Assembly: GCF_937889215.1 (NCBI RefSeq)
Contig: NZ_CALBEX010000413.1
Coordinates: 1 to 10,807 of the forward strand
Length of the DNA stretch: 10,807 bases
Source of the DNA: an uncultured Limnohabitans sp.
Lineage (GTDB): Bacteria; Pseudomonadota; Gammaproteobacteria; Burkholderiales; Burkholderiaceae_C
Direction of reading: 5' to 3'
The position numbers and the translations under genes are program-made. Shown in pieces: positions 1 through 9,661 of the stretch; positions within the stretch are counted from its first letter, which is position 1; each line of letters opens with the position of its first letter. The notes under the pieces are model-generated. The model did not search any database. It worked only from the letters and a program-made list of their open reading frames with translations, and had not been told where the DNA came from.

Positions 1-798
1 CCCATGGCCTTTGCCGTGGGCATTGGGGCGCAGTTTCTGCTTTTGCCCGCCATCACCTATGGGCTGACCTTGGTGCTGCAGCCTTCGCACAGCATCGCTT
101 TGGGCATGATCCTGGTGGCCTGCTGCCCGCCGGGCAATGTCAGCAACATCCTCACGCACCGGGCCAAGGGCAATGTGGCTTTGAGTGTGTCGATGACCGC
201 CGTGTCCAATGCCATCGCGGTGGTGGCCATGCCGCTGAACTTCGCGTTTTGGGGCGGCATGCACCCCACGGGCTCCAAGTTGTTGACCAGCATCGCGCTG
301 GACCCGGTGCAAATGCTTGTACACATCCTGCTCATCATCGGCCTGCCCTTTGTGCTGGGCCTGCTGTGCATCCGCTATGTGCCGGTCTGGACCGAGCGCT
401 TCAAGAAGCCGCTGCGCATCATCAGCTTCATGGCCTTGATCGGCTTCATCGTGGCCGCCATTGCGGGCAACTGGCGCTACTTTATGGACTATGTGGGCCT
501 GGTGCTGGTGGCCGTCATCTTGCAAGACGCGCTGGCCTTTGGCACGGGCTGGGCTGCGGCCAAAGTGGCCCGATTGTCCGACTACGACAGCCGCGCCTTG
601 TCCATCGAGGTTGGCATCCGCAACGCAGGCCTGGGCCTGGTGTTGATCTTCAGCTTCTTCGACGGGCTGGGCGGCATGGCCGTGGTGGCCGGCGTCTGGG
701 GCTTTTGGGACATCATTGCCGGGCTGGTGCTGGCAGGCTGGTGGGCACGCCGACCACTGGACGGCGCTGCCGCACAGCGGTCTGGTGCGGCCGAATGA
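1..798 (+). CDS. Bile acid:sodium symporter family transporter (3' part, cut by window start)
   Basis: The reading frame is open from base 1, and the first in-window codon (Pro) precedes the first Met, so the gene starts outside the window. What remains is about 265 residues of a polytopic inner-membrane protein with at least seven hydrophobic stretches. The segment GMILVACCPPGNVSN followed by SVSMTAVSNAIAVVAMP is typical of the SBF/BASS family, in which conserved polar residues in broken helices bind sodium and an organic anion. Family members are usually about 300-330 residues, so roughly 50-70 N-terminal residues are missing. The substrate cannot be read from the sequence; bacterial members move bile acids, pantoate or other organic acids. 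The stop overlaps the start of the next gene by 4 nt (ATGA), which suggests co-transcription and translational coupling. The family call is fairly secure and the substrate is unknown. Confidence 0.85.
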   Translation, partial: PMAFAVGIGAQFLLLPAITYGLTLVLQPSHSIALGMILVACCPPGNVSNILTHRAKGNVALSVSMTAVSNAIAVVAMPLNFAFWGGMHPTGSKLLTSIALDPVQMLVHILLIIGLPFVLGLLCIRYVPVWTERFKKPLRIISFMALIGFIVAAIAGNWRYFMDYVGLVLVAVILQDALAFGTGWAAAKVARLSDYDSRALSIEVGIRNAGLGLVLIFSFFDGLGGMAVVAGVWGFWDIIAGLVLAGWWARRPLDGAAAQRSGAAE

Positions 799-1778
799 TC
801 GGGCCATGCACTCAGCGTGCGCGGCGGGTTTTGGTCACGGGTGCATCGGGCTTTTTAGGCCAAGGGCTGATCAGCCAACTGGCCCTGCAAAGTGACTGCG
901 AAGCGGTGATCGCGGTGGATGTGCGCGAAGTGCCCACTGTGCAGCGCCTGCCCAGCATCACCTACCTCACGCAAGACGTGCGCGACCCGGCCTTAGGCAG
1001 CACTGTGGCAGCGCACCGCATCGACACCCTGGTGCACTTGGCGGCCATCGTCACGCCCGGCAAAGACGCCAACCGCGCCTTCGAATACTCGGTTGACGTG
1101 GAAGGCACGCGCAACGTGTTGCAAGCCTGCGTGGCGCACGGCGTGCAACACATCGTGGTCTCGTCCAGCGGCGCGGCCTATGGCTACCACGCCGACAACC
1201 CCGCGTGGCTGACTGAAGACATGCCCCTGCGCGGCAACGACAGCTTTGCCTATTCGCACCACAAACGCTTGGTCGAAGAGATGCTGGCGCAATACCGCCA
1301 AACCCATCCGCAACTGCTGCAAACGGTGCTGCGCATCGGCACCATTTTGGGCGAGCGGGTCAACAACCAGATCACCGCGCTGTTTGAGAAACCCCGCCTG
1401 CTGGCCGTGCAAGGCAGCGACAGTCCCTTTGTTTTTATCTGGGACGACGACGTGACCGGGGCCATCGTGCACGCCCTGAGCGGCCAGGCCCCCAGCGGCT
1501 GCTTCAACTTGGCAGGCGACGGGGCCTTAACGATTTTTGACATCGCGAAGCGGCTGAAGAAGCACCCACGCGTGCTGCCCGCGTGGCTGTTAAAAACCGC
1601 CTTATGGCTAGGCAGCCGACTGGGCATCAGCCGCTACGGCCCCGAACAACTCGACTTCTTGCGCTACCGGCCGGTGCTGCTGAACACCGCGCTCAAATCA
1701 CGCTTTGGCTACACGCCCAGCAAAACCAGCGCACAAGCCTTTGACGCGTACACCGCAGCTCGCCAACAACATCCGTAG
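795..1778 (+). CDS. NAD(P)-dependent epimerase/dehydratase (extended SDR family)
   Basis: This is a 327-residue protein with an N-terminal Rossmann fold. The nucleotide-binding motif TGASGFLG lies at residues 15-22, after the first beta strand. A central VSSSGAAYG stretch and a Y-x3-K pair (AYSHHK) supply the expected catalytic Ser, Tyr and Lys of extended short-chain dehydrogenases. The C-terminal part (FNLAGDGALTIFDIAKRL) resembles the substrate domain of nucleotide-sugar epimerases and reductases. The ATG at 795 is the only in-frame Met before the motif and overlaps the transporter stop as ATGA, so it was chosen over the longer open frame upstream. The stop codon TAG lies inside a dispersed palindromic repeat (1773-1799), so the present C-terminus ends where the repeat begins. 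Substrate and pathway are not recognisable. The linkage to the transporter suggests that both act on the same small molecule, but this is inference. Confidence 0.85.
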   Translation: MIGPCTQRARRVLVTGASGFLGQGLISQLALQSDCEAVIAVDVREVPTVQRLPSITYLTQDVRDPALGSTVAAHRIDTLVHLAAIVTPGKDANRAFEYSVDVEGTRNVLQACVAHGVQHIVVSSSGAAYGYHADNPAWLTEDMPLRGNDSFAYSHHKRLVEEMLAQYRQTHPQLLQTVLRIGTILGERVNNQITALFEKPRLLAVQGSDSPFVFIWDDDVTGAIVHALSGQAPSGCFNLAGDGALTIFDIAKRLKKHPRVLPAWLLKTALWLGSRLGISRYGPEQLDFLRYRPVLLNTALKSRFGYTPSKTSAQAFDAYTAARQQHP

Positions 1779-1799
1779 GTCGCGGCCCTCAGGTCCGAC
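1773..1799 (+). repeat. REP-like palindromic repeat, copy 1 (plus orientation)
   Basis: This is the first of eight copies of a roughly 27-bp element: CCGTAGGTCG, two variable bases, then a form of GGCCTTCAGGTCCGAC. The GTCG near the left end pairs with the CGAC at the right end, and CC/GG pair around a TTCA-like loop. This copy has CTCA in place of TTCA. Its first bases encode the last sense codon (CCG, Pro) and the TAG stop of the SDR gene. Confidence 0.85.
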
Positions 1800-1810
1800 C
1801 AACAACCTCC

Positions 1811-1837
1811 CCGTAGGTCGTGGCCTTCAGGTCCGAC
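1811..1837 (+). repeat. REP-like palindromic repeat, copy 2 (plus orientation)
   Basis: This is a full copy with the middle dinucleotide TG. Ten bases after it comes TTCGCGAAGCGAC (1847-1859), which also follows copy 8 in the second cluster at the same distance. Confidence 0.88.
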
Positions 1838-1846
1838 GTCCATCTC

Positions 1847-1859
1847 TTCGCGAAGCGAC
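1847..1859 (+). repeat. Accessory module TTCGCGAAGCGAC, first copy
   Basis: This 13-bp module contains the palindrome TTCGCGAA and is identical to 4322-4334. In both places it lies downstream of a plus-oriented REP-like copy and upstream of a module close to GTGGCGCACCACCGC. It is therefore part of a larger mosaic element and not an isolated match. Confidence 0.65.
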
Positions 1860-1894
1860 TTTTAGGCATTAGCAAAGCGGCAATTCACGCGGTT

Positions 1895-1909
1895 GTGGCG
1901 CACCACCGC
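1895..1909 (+). repeat. Accessory module GTGGCGCACCACCGC, first copy
   Basis: This 15-bp module has an internal GTGG/CCAC inverted repeat. Close relatives occur at 4348-4362 (plus, 13 of 15 identical) and 4192-4206 (minus, 13 of 15 identical), each next to a REP-like copy. Confidence 0.6.
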
Positions 1910-1913
1910 TCTG

Positions 1914-4159
<2,246 letters not shown>

Positions 4160-4191
4160 TGGGCATGCAGCGGTGTGAAACAGGGCAACCG

Positions 4192-4206
4192 GCGGTGGTT
4201 CACCAC
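4192..4206 (-). repeat. Accessory module, inverted copy
   Basis: The minus strand reads GTGGTGAACCACCGC, 13 of 15 identical to the module at 1895-1909. On its own it can form GTGGT/ACCAC with a 2-nt turn, and GGCG/CGCC can extend the stem past a one-base bulge. It starts 32 bp after the pobA stop and 7 bp before REP-like copy 6. Confidence 0.5.
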
Positions 4207-4213
4207 GCGCCGC

Positions 4214-4238
4214 GTCGGACCTGAAGGCGCCGACCTAC
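4214..4238 (-). repeat. REP-like palindromic repeat, copy 6 (minus orientation)
   Basis: This copy is identical to copy 3 over 25 bp. It opens the second cluster, which lies between the converging pobA and dedA genes. Confidence 0.88.
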
Positions 4239-4251
4239 AAATACCAACACC

Positions 4252-4280
4252 CCGGAGGTCTTGGCCTTGAGGATCTGACC
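4252..4280 (+). repeat. REP-like palindromic repeat, copy 7 (degenerate)
   Basis: CCGGAGGTC then TTGGCCTTGAGGATCTGACC is a decayed copy with several substitutions and small insertions. It keeps the head-to-head position relative to copy 6 (13-bp linker) that copy 4 has relative to copy 3. Confidence 0.6.
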
Positions 4281-4285
4281 TTTCC

Positions 4286-4312
4286 CCGTAGGTCGCGGCC
4301 TTCAGGTCAGAC
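4286..4312 (+). repeat. REP-like palindromic repeat, copy 8 (plus orientation)
   Basis: This is a 27-bp copy with one change near its right end (GTCAGAC for GTCCGAC). It is followed by TTCGCGAAGCGAC and the GGCGCA module, as copy 2 is. Confidence 0.85.
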
Positions 4313-4321
4313 ATTTGGGCT

Positions 4322-4334
4322 TTCGCGAAGCGAC
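4322..4334 (+). repeat. Accessory module TTCGCGAAGCGAC, second copy
   Basis: This module is identical to 1847-1859. Its distance to the following module start is 26 bp here and 48 bp in the first cluster, so the modules vary in spacing. Confidence 0.65.
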
Positions 4335-4346
4335 GTTTCATGCGCT

Positions 4347-4368
4347 CATGGCGCATCACCGCGCCATG
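4347..4368. repeat. Accessory module inside an 8-bp inverted repeat next to the dedA stop
   Basis: CATGGCGC (4347-4354) and GCGCCATG (4361-4368) are perfect inverted arms around ATCACC. They include the module ATGGCGCATCACCGC at 4348-4362. The hairpin lies 2 bp beyond the dedA stop codon on the minus strand and could protect or end that transcript. No T-run follows on either strand, so a Rho-independent terminator is not supported. Confidence 0.5.
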
Positions 4369-4370
4369 GC

Positions 4371-5017
4371 TCAGACACGGGCGTGGCGCGCCTTCCATGC
4401 GCCAAACATGGCGATCAGGCCTGGCACGATGATCAAGGCCCAGATGATCTTGCTCAGGTGCTCTTGCACAATCGGCAGGTTGCCAAACAGGTAACCCACC
4501 GACAACAGGCCCACCACCCAAATGACCGCGCCGATCACGTTGAAGAAAGTGAATTTGCTGCGGGTCATCTCGGCCACACCCGCCACGAAAGGCACGAAGG
4601 TGCGCACAAAAGGCATGAAGCGCGCCAAGACGATGGTGATGCCACCGTATTTTTCGTAAAAAGCGTGGGCTTGGTCAAAGCCCCTGCGGCTGAAAAACCG
4701 CGACTCTTCCCACTGGAACACCCGGAGCCCAACGTAACGGCCGATTGGATTGTGTAGTTGGTTTGGTCGCCCAAAATGGCCGCCGCCAACAGCAAACCCA
4801 TGGCAAGCGGCAAGCTCATCAAACCCGCGCCGCACATGGCCCCCACGATGAACAACAGCGAGTCGCCCGGTAAAAACGGCATGACCACCACGCCGGTTTC
4901 AACGAAGATGATCAAGAACAACAAGGCATACACCCAGGCCCCGTATTGCGCCACAAAGGATTCCAAGTGTCGGTCCACATGGAGGATGAAATCAACGAGC
5001 TGCAAAAGAATGTCCAT
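4371..5017 (-). pseudogene. DedA-family membrane protein gene, frameshifted by a 5-bp tandem duplication
   Basis: Two minus-strand frames each carry half of a DedA/SNARE-associated (DUF202-like fold) inner-membrane protein. Residues 1-90 read from the ATG at 5017 to the NYTI stretch. The rest (GRYVGLRVFQWEE to KARHARV) is in another frame and ends at 4371. At the junction CAATC occurs twice in tandem (plus strand GATTG at 4743-4747 and 4748-4752). Removing one copy gives exactly 213 residues, normal for the family, with Glu40, Asp52, Arg131 and Arg137 matching the essential Glu39, Asp51, Arg130 and Arg136 of E. coli YqjA. As written, translation shifts and stops after 150 residues. DedA proteins support membrane lipid handling and proton-motive-force homeostasis. 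The rest of the gene is intact, so either the mutation is very recent or it is a sequence error. The start is supported by a leaderless-type -10 box. Confidence 0.88.
4743..4752. repeat. 5-bp tandem duplication (GATTG twice) breaking dedA
   Basis: GATTGGATTG on the plus strand is an exact 2 x 5 repeat at the precise point where the DedA reading frame switches. Deleting one unit restores a full-length protein. Confidence 0.9.
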
Positions 5018-5023
5018 CACCCA

Positions 5024-5029
5024 ATTATC
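5024..5029 (-). promoter_or_regulatory. Candidate -10 box for dedA with leaderless spacing
   Basis: GATAAT on the minus strand is followed by TGGGTG and then the ATG, so transcription would start at or next to the A of the start codon. No good -35 is visible (TCTGCT at the 17-bp spacing) and no clear SD is present. Confidence 0.45.
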
Positions 5030-5057
5030 CCCGGCCCAACCCCGCAAGCAGACCCCC

Positions 5058-5063
5058 TAAAAT
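5058..5063 (+). promoter_or_regulatory. Candidate -10 box for mutL with leaderless spacing
   Basis: TAAAAT is followed by CTGACG and then the GTG start at 5070. The 6-nt gap is the same as on the dedA side. No SD precedes the GTG and the -35 position is weak. Confidence 0.45.
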
Positions 5064-5069
5064 CTGACG

Positions 5070-7061
5070 GTGACTTCCCAACAAACCCCGGCTTCCGCGC
5101 GCCGCCCCATCCGCGAACTCCCCGATGAACTGATCAGCCAAATCGCCGCTGGCGAAGTGGTCGAGCGCCCCGCCTCGGTGGTGCGCGAGCTGGTGGACAA
5201 CGCCATGGACGCGGGCGCGCGCAGCATCACGCTGCGCCTGATGGGCGGCGGCACGCGGCTGATTTCGGTGGAAGACGACGGCGGCGGCATCGCGCCCGAC
5301 GAGCTGGTCACCGCCTTGAAACGCCACGCCACCAGCAAGATTGGCAACCTCGATGACCTCGAATCGGTCATGACCATGGGTTTCAGGGGCGAAGCCTTGG
5401 CAGCCATCAATTCGGTGTCCGAGCTCACCTTGCTCTCGCGCACGGACGGCCAGCCCACCGCCTTTGCGCTGGACGGCCGCACCGGCGAGATCCGCCCCGC
5501 CGCCCGCGCTGTGGGCACCACGGTCGAAGTCAAAGAGCTGTTTTTCTCGACCCCCGCACGCCGCAAGTTTTTGAAAAGCGACAACACCGAGCTGGCGCAC
5601 TGCGTCGAGGCCGTGCGCCGCCACGCGCTGGCCCGCCCCGACGTGGGCTTTGCCATCTGGCACGAGGGCAAACTGGTCGAGCAGTGGCGCGTGCACCCCG
5701 GCGCTGCGGGCCTGGAACAACGCTTGGCCGATGTGTTGGGCGAAGAATTCGTGGCGCAGTCCATTGCTGTGGACTACCACGCCGGGCCGCTCAAGGTGAT
5801 GGGCCGCGCCGGTCTGCCCGACGCCGCCCGCTCACGCCCGGACCACCAGTTCGCCTACGTGAATGGCCGTTTTGTGCGTGACAAAGTCGTCATGCACGGT
5901 GCGCGCAGCGCCTACGAAGACGTGTTGCACGGCCACAAACAACCGGCTTACGCCTTGTTCATGGAGATCGATCCGACCTTGGTTGACGTGAACGTGCACC
6001 CCACCAAGATCGAAGTGCGCTTTCGCGACAGCCGCGCCGTGCACCAGGCGGTGCGCCATGCACTGGAAAACGCGCTGGCCGCGCCGCGCTCGCACAACCT
6101 GAACGACGACGCTGCGAACACCCCCAGCGGTTTTGAACTGACAACCGGCCCCGCACCCAAAGCCCTGCCCGAATCGGCCACTTGGCAACAAGGCGGCATG
6201 GCTTTCGAGCGCCCCGGCCCCTCCAGCTTCAACGCCCCCGCCTACAAACCGGCCGATTTTGTGCGCCCCCGCGTGGACGGCGAACAAGCCATGGCCAACC
6301 TGAAAGCGCTGTGGAACCCGCCTGAAAGCAGCGAAGGCCTGAGCGCTCAAGAACGCGGCGCGCCCGATTGGCTTCAGGCTGACCGAACGGCAACAGCGTC
6401 CACCCCATCAGGCGCAACGTCCCACCCCACAGACCACTTGGCCACTCCAGCTCCCCTGCCCGAAGGCGACTGGCCACTCGGCCGCGCTGTGGCGCAACTG
6501 CACGGCGTCTACATCCTCGCTGAAAATAAGCAAGGCTTGGTGGTGGTGGACATGCACGCCGCGCACGAACGCATCGTGTACGAACGCCTGAAAAACCAAC
6601 TCAACACCACCGACGCCTCGCGCATCCCCAGCCAACCGCTGCTGATCCCGGCCACCTTTGCCGCCACCCCCAACGAAGTGGCCACCGCAGAGGCCTGTGC
6701 CGAGGCCTTGGAACAACTCGGCCTGGAAATCTCGCCCTTGTCGGCCAAAACCCTCGCCGTGCGCGCCGTGCCCACCAGCTTGGCGCAAGGCGACGCGGTG
6801 GAGTTGGCGCGCAGCGTTCTGGCCGAGCTGGCCCAGCACGACGCCAGCACGGTGGTGCAACGCGCGCAAAACGAAATACTGGCCACCATGGCCTGCCACG
6901 GTGCAGTGCGCGCCAACCGCCGCCTGACGCTCGACGAGATGAACGCCTTGCTTCGCCAGATGGAAGACACCGAACGCTCCGACCAATGCAACCACGGCCG
7001 CCCCACTTGGCGGCAAATGACGATGCGTGATCTGGATGCCTTGTTTTTGCGGGGCCGCTGA
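5070..7061 (+). CDS. mutL: DNA mismatch repair protein MutL, endonuclease type
   Basis: This 663-residue protein couples mismatch recognition by MutS to strand removal. The N-terminal GHKL ATPase shows ISQIAAGEVVERPASVVREL, motif I with Glu40, Asn44 and DAG at 47-49, DDGGGI at 69-74, HATSKI and TMGFRGEAL (102-110). A variable linker of about 120 residues leads to the C-terminal dimerisation domain. That domain carries DMHAAHERIVYE at 494-505, fitting the D-x-H-A-x2-E-x4-E metal site, with ACH at 608-610 and CNHGRP at 640-645. Together these mark a nicking MutL that needs no MutH, as in most bacteria outside the E. coli group. The GTG start at 5070 is the only plausible one before the conserved region, and the TAAAAT box 6 nt upstream suggests a leaderless mRNA. 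The stop overlaps the next start by one base (TGATG). Confidence 0.97.
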   Translation: MTSQQTPASARRPIRELPDELISQIAAGEVVERPASVVRELVDNAMDAGARSITLRLMGGGTRLISVEDDGGGIAPDELVTALKRHATSKIGNLDDLESVMTMGFRGEALAAINSVSELTLLSRTDGQPTAFALDGRTGEIRPAARAVGTTVEVKELFFSTPARRKFLKSDNTELAHCVEAVRRHALARPDVGFAIWHEGKLVEQWRVHPGAAGLEQRLADVLGEEFVAQSIAVDYHAGPLKVMGRAGLPDAARSRPDHQFAYVNGRFVRDKVVMHGARSAYEDVLHGHKQPAYALFMEIDPTLVDVNVHPTKIEVRFRDSRAVHQAVRHALENALAAPRSHNLNDDAANTPSGFELTTGPAPKALPESATWQQGGMAFERPGPSSFNAPAYKPADFVRPRVDGEQAMANLKALWNPPESSEGLSAQERGAPDWLQADRTATASTPSGATSHPTDHLATPAPLPEGDWPLGRAVAQLHGVYILAENKQGLVVVDMHAAHERIVYERLKNQLNTTDASRIPSQPLLIPATFAATPNEVATAEACAEALEQLGLEISPLSAKTLAVRAVPTSLAQGDAVELARSVLAELAQHDASTVVQRAQNEILATMACHGAVRANRRLTLDEMNALLRQMEDTERSDQCNHGRPTWRQMTMRDLDALFLRGR

Positions 7062-8278
7062 TGTCCCCCAAACTCATTGTCCTCATCCTCGCGCTGCTGC
7101 TGGGCCTGCAGCCGGTCACCACCGACCTGTATTTGCCCGCCCTGCCCGCCATCACGCAGGGCTTTGGTGCAGGCATGGGCCAAGCCCAACTCACCCTCAC
7201 CGCACTGCTGCTGGCTTTTGGCCTGTCTCAGTTGGTTTGGGGGCCGCTGTCCGACCGATTTGGCCGTCGGCCCATCTTGTTGTGGGGCATGGCCGCTTAC
7301 ACCTTGGCCTCGGTGGCTTGCGTTTTTGCGCCCAACATGGCTTGGCTGATTGCCGGGCGCGCCCTCCAGGGCGTTGCCATGGGCGCAGGGGTCATGGCCG
7401 CACGCGCCGTGGTGCGTGATCTGTATGCCCCCGCACAAGGTGCCAACGTCATGTCGCAAGCCCTGACGGGCCTGGGCATCATTGCTTGCGTGTGTGCGCC
7501 TTTGGGCGGCCTGTTGACCGATTGGCTGGGCTGGCGTGTGGCCCTGCTCATGTTGGCGGTGTTTGGTGCGGGCACCTTGGCCTTGTTGGCCTGGCGCTTT
7601 GAAGAAACACTGGCCCAACCCGACCTGCAGGCTTTGCGCGCCCGCCCCTTGGTCAAGGCCAATTGGGACATCTTGTGCCATCCGGTGTTCCAAACCTGGT
7701 GCGCTTTGTCGGCCGGCTCGTATTTGGGCTTGTTCACCTTCCTGGCCAGTTCGTCCTTTGTGTTTGTGTCGTTCATGGGCTACAGCAAAACAGCTTATGG
7801 CTTGCTCATGCTGAGCATGTCTTTGTCTTACATCGTGGGCACCTTTTGGTGCCGCTGGATGCTCCGGCGCACCAGCGTGCACCGCACGGTCGGCATCGCC
7901 GCCTGCTTGACCCTCACGGGAGGCGTGTCCATGGCGGTGCTCGCTTACGCCGGACAAGGCCGCGACTGGTATGGCGCGTGGGCCATCATGGTGCCCATGT
8001 ACATCTTCATGCTCGGGCATGGCGTGCACCAGCCTTGCGGACAAAGCGGTGCGGTCGCGCCCTTCCCACGCCGAGCGGGCACAGCCTCTGCGCTCAATGG
8101 TTTTTTGATGATGTTGGGCGCGTTCTTCATGGGCGGCTGGCTGGGCCAGCACATGGATCAACCGGTTTTTGCACTGGCCCATGGCATTTTGCTGTGGTCT
8201 GGCGTGATTGCCACCGTGGCTTGGACCGCCGTCCAGCGCCACGGCCGCCCCGCGCTCAGCGCCGTAGCCAAGGCATGA
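7061..8278 (+). CDS. Bcr/CflA-type MFS drug efflux transporter
   Basis: This 405-residue protein has about 12 hydrophobic segments, the usual size and topology of the DHA1 family of proton-driven exporters. Diagnostic stretches are [12 protein letters not shown] in the first helix, motif A ([12 protein letters not shown]) between helices 2 and 3, [12 protein letters not shown] and RAVVRDLY in helices 4-5, and [14 protein letters not shown] followed by [13 protein letters not shown] near helix 10, the last being characteristic of Bcr/CflA members. The substrate is unknown; relatives export bicyclomycin, chloramphenicol or sulfonamides, but many have no known drug. It sits between mutL and miaA, overlapping them by 1 nt and 4 nt, so it is probably translated from the same message. 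mutL and miaA are direct neighbours in many Gammaproteobacteria, so the transporter looks like an insertion in that pair. Confidence 0.9.
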   Translation: MSPKLIVLILALLLGLQPVTTDLYLPALPAITQGFGAGMGQAQLTLTALLLAFGLSQLVWGPLSDRFGRRPILLWGMAAYTLASVACVFAPNMAWLIAGRALQGVAMGAGVMAARAVVRDLYAPAQGANVMSQALTGLGIIACVCAPLGGLLTDWLGWRVALLMLAVFGAGTLALLAWRFEETLAQPDLQALRARPLVKANWDILCHPVFQTWCALSAGSYLGLFTFLASSSFVFVSFMGYSKTAYGLLMLSMSLSYIVGTFWCRWMLRRTSVHRTVGIAACLTLTGGVSMAVLAYAGQGRDWYGAWAIMVPMYIFMLGHGVHQPCGQSGAVAPFPRRAGTASALNGFLMMLGAFFMGGWLGQHMDQPVFALAHGILLWSGVIATVAWTAVQRHGRPALSAVAKA

Positions 8279-9225
8279 CCGTCAAGCCACTGGAAGCCAT
8301 TGCCATCGTCGGCCCGACCGCCAGCGGCAAAACCGCTGCAGCACTGGCCTTGGCCCAAGCCCTACAACCCCAAGGCGGCGCAGAAATCATCAGCGTCGAC
8401 TCGGCTCTGGTTTACCGGGGCATGGACATTGGCACGGCCAAACCCAGCCGCGAAGAACTGGCCGCCGTGCCGCACCACCTGATCGACACACTGGACCCGC
8501 TGCACAGCTACAGCGCGGCCGAATTTGCCAAAGACGCCTCCCGACTGATCCGCGACATCCGTGCACGCGGCAAAACCCCGCTGTTGGTGGGCGGCACCAT
8601 GCTTTATCTCAAGGCCTTGCTCGAAGGCCTGAACGACATCCCCGCAGCCGACGCGCAGGTGCGCGCCCAAATCCACCAACAAGCCGAGCAACTCGGCTGG
8701 CCGGCGCTGCACGCGCAACTGGCCCAGGTGGACCCGCAGACGGCCGCGCGCCTGGCGCCCGGAGACAGCCAGCGCATCGGCCGCGCCTTGGAGGTCTGGA
8801 CCGCCACAGGCCAAACCCTGAGCTCTTTTCACCAAAGCGCCAAGGCCAACGCCCCAGACTGGCACATCCCCGTCATCAGTCTGGAGCCCACCGACCGTGC
8901 TTGGCTGCACCAACGCATCGCTCTGCGTTTTGAACAAATGATGGCGGCGGGCTTCATGGAAGAAGTCAAAGCCCTGCGGGCACGCGGCGACCTGCACCCC
9001 GACCTGCCGTCCATGCGCTGCGTGGGTTACCGCCAAGCTTGGGAAGGGCTAGATGCTGGCTGGAGCGAAGCCGAGATCCTGGAGCGCGGCATCTTCGCCA
9101 CCCGCCAACTGGCCAAGCGCCAAATCACCTGGCTGCGCAGCATGCCGGAGCGGCTGGTGGTGCAGGCCGATGCGCCGGATGCGCTGGTACAAGTGCTGCA
9201 GCGCGCTGAGACCGCCCGGTCTTAA
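8275..9225 (+). CDS. miaA: tRNA dimethylallyltransferase
   Basis: This 316-residue enzyme transfers a dimethylallyl group to N6 of A37 in tRNAs reading codons that begin with U, the first step towards ms2i6A. The P-loop GPTASGKT lies at residues 13-20, followed by the DS...[11 protein letters not shown] signature that binds prenyl donor and t[19 protein letters not shown] and, near the C-terminus, [12 protein letters not shown] and [14 protein letters not shown] are also typical. The length is normal for the family. The ATG overlaps the exporter stop as ATGA, with only a weak AAGG as SD, so translation is probably coupled. The stop TAA shares the palindrome TTAA with the stop of the convergent arfB. 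No terminator hairpin is visible between these two genes. Confidence 0.97.
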   Translation: MTVKPLEAIAIVGPTASGKTAAALALAQALQPQGGAEIISVDSALVYRGMDIGTAKPSREELAAVPHHLIDTLDPLHSYSAAEFAKDASRLIRDIRARGKTPLLVGGTMLYLKALLEGLNDIPAADAQVRAQIHQQAEQLGWPALHAQLAQVDPQTAARLAPGDSQRIGRALEVWTATGQTLSSFHQSAKANAPDWHIPVISLEPTDRAWLHQRIALRFEQMMAAGFMEEVKALRARGDLHPDLPSMRCVGYRQAWEGLDAGWSEAEILERGIFATRQLAKRQITWLRSMPERLVVQADAPDALVQVLQRAETARS

Positions 9226-9629
9226 TCTTGGGCGTCTTTGCGCCGACCGCTTTTGATCTTGGACTGAATCGACTTGCCCTCCAACCGCCTTTGCACCGAG
9301 CCATAGGTTGGCTTGGTGGCCTTGCGGGGTTTGGGGGGCTTGGCGTACAGGTCCAGCGTTTCATAAAGCCGCGCCCACGCATCAACGCGGTTGGCTTCTT
9401 GCGTGCGGTGGCGCTGGGCCTTGAGGATGAACACGCCTTCCAAAGTTAAGCGGCTGTCTCCCGATTGCAGCCAACGCTGTTTGACGTCGTCGGGCAAGGC
9501 TGAGTTCGCCACATCAAAACGCAACTGGATGGCGCTGGAGACCTTGTTGACGTTTTGCCCACCCGGGCCTTGCGCCCGAATGGCGGTCAGCTCGACCTCG
9601 GCGTCGTCGATGTGCAGAGCGTGTTTCAT
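9222..9629 (-). CDS. arfB: Alternative ribosome-rescue factor / peptidyl-tRNA hydrolase ArfB
   Basis: This 135-residue protein has the release-factor catalytic motif GGQ at residues 23-25 within [16 protein letters not shown]. It ends in a basic tail rich in Lys and Arg ([35 protein letters not shown] region). That is the ArfB/YaeJ layout: the GGQ domain hydrolyses peptidyl-tRNA and the tail enters the empty mRNA channel of stalled ribosomes. The codon-recognition domains of RF1 and RF2 are absent and the length fits ArfB (about 140). It starts 32 nt after the DUF1178 gene without a clear SD, so it probably belongs to the same minus-strand transcript. It converges on miaA with overlapping stops. 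Confidence 0.93.
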   Translation of the reverse strand: MKHALHIDDAEVELTAIRAQGPGGQNVNKVSSAIQLRFDVANSALPDDVKQRWLQSGDSRLTLEGVFILKAQRHRTQEANRVDAWARLYETLDLYAKPPKPRKATKPTYGSVQRRLEGKSIQSKIKSGRRKDAQD

Positions 9630-9661
9630 GAAAGGGGGCCGCTTGCGCTTGCAGGCTGCGC

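Noticed and set aside
249-794. Upstream extension of the SDR frame inside the transporter gene
   Set aside because: The translation is a low-complexity shadow of the transporter. The SDR fold starts right after the ATG at 795.
4347-4368. A Rho-independent terminator for dedA
   Set aside because: The 8-bp stem is perfect, but no T-run follows on the minus strand (nor on the plus strand), so it is reported only as an inverted repeat.
6509-8242. A 577-codon open frame on the minus strand across mutL, the exporter and the miaA boundary
   Set aside because: It is antisense to three well-recognised genes, is rich in His, Gln and Gly as expected for a GC-rich shadow frame, and shows no family motif.
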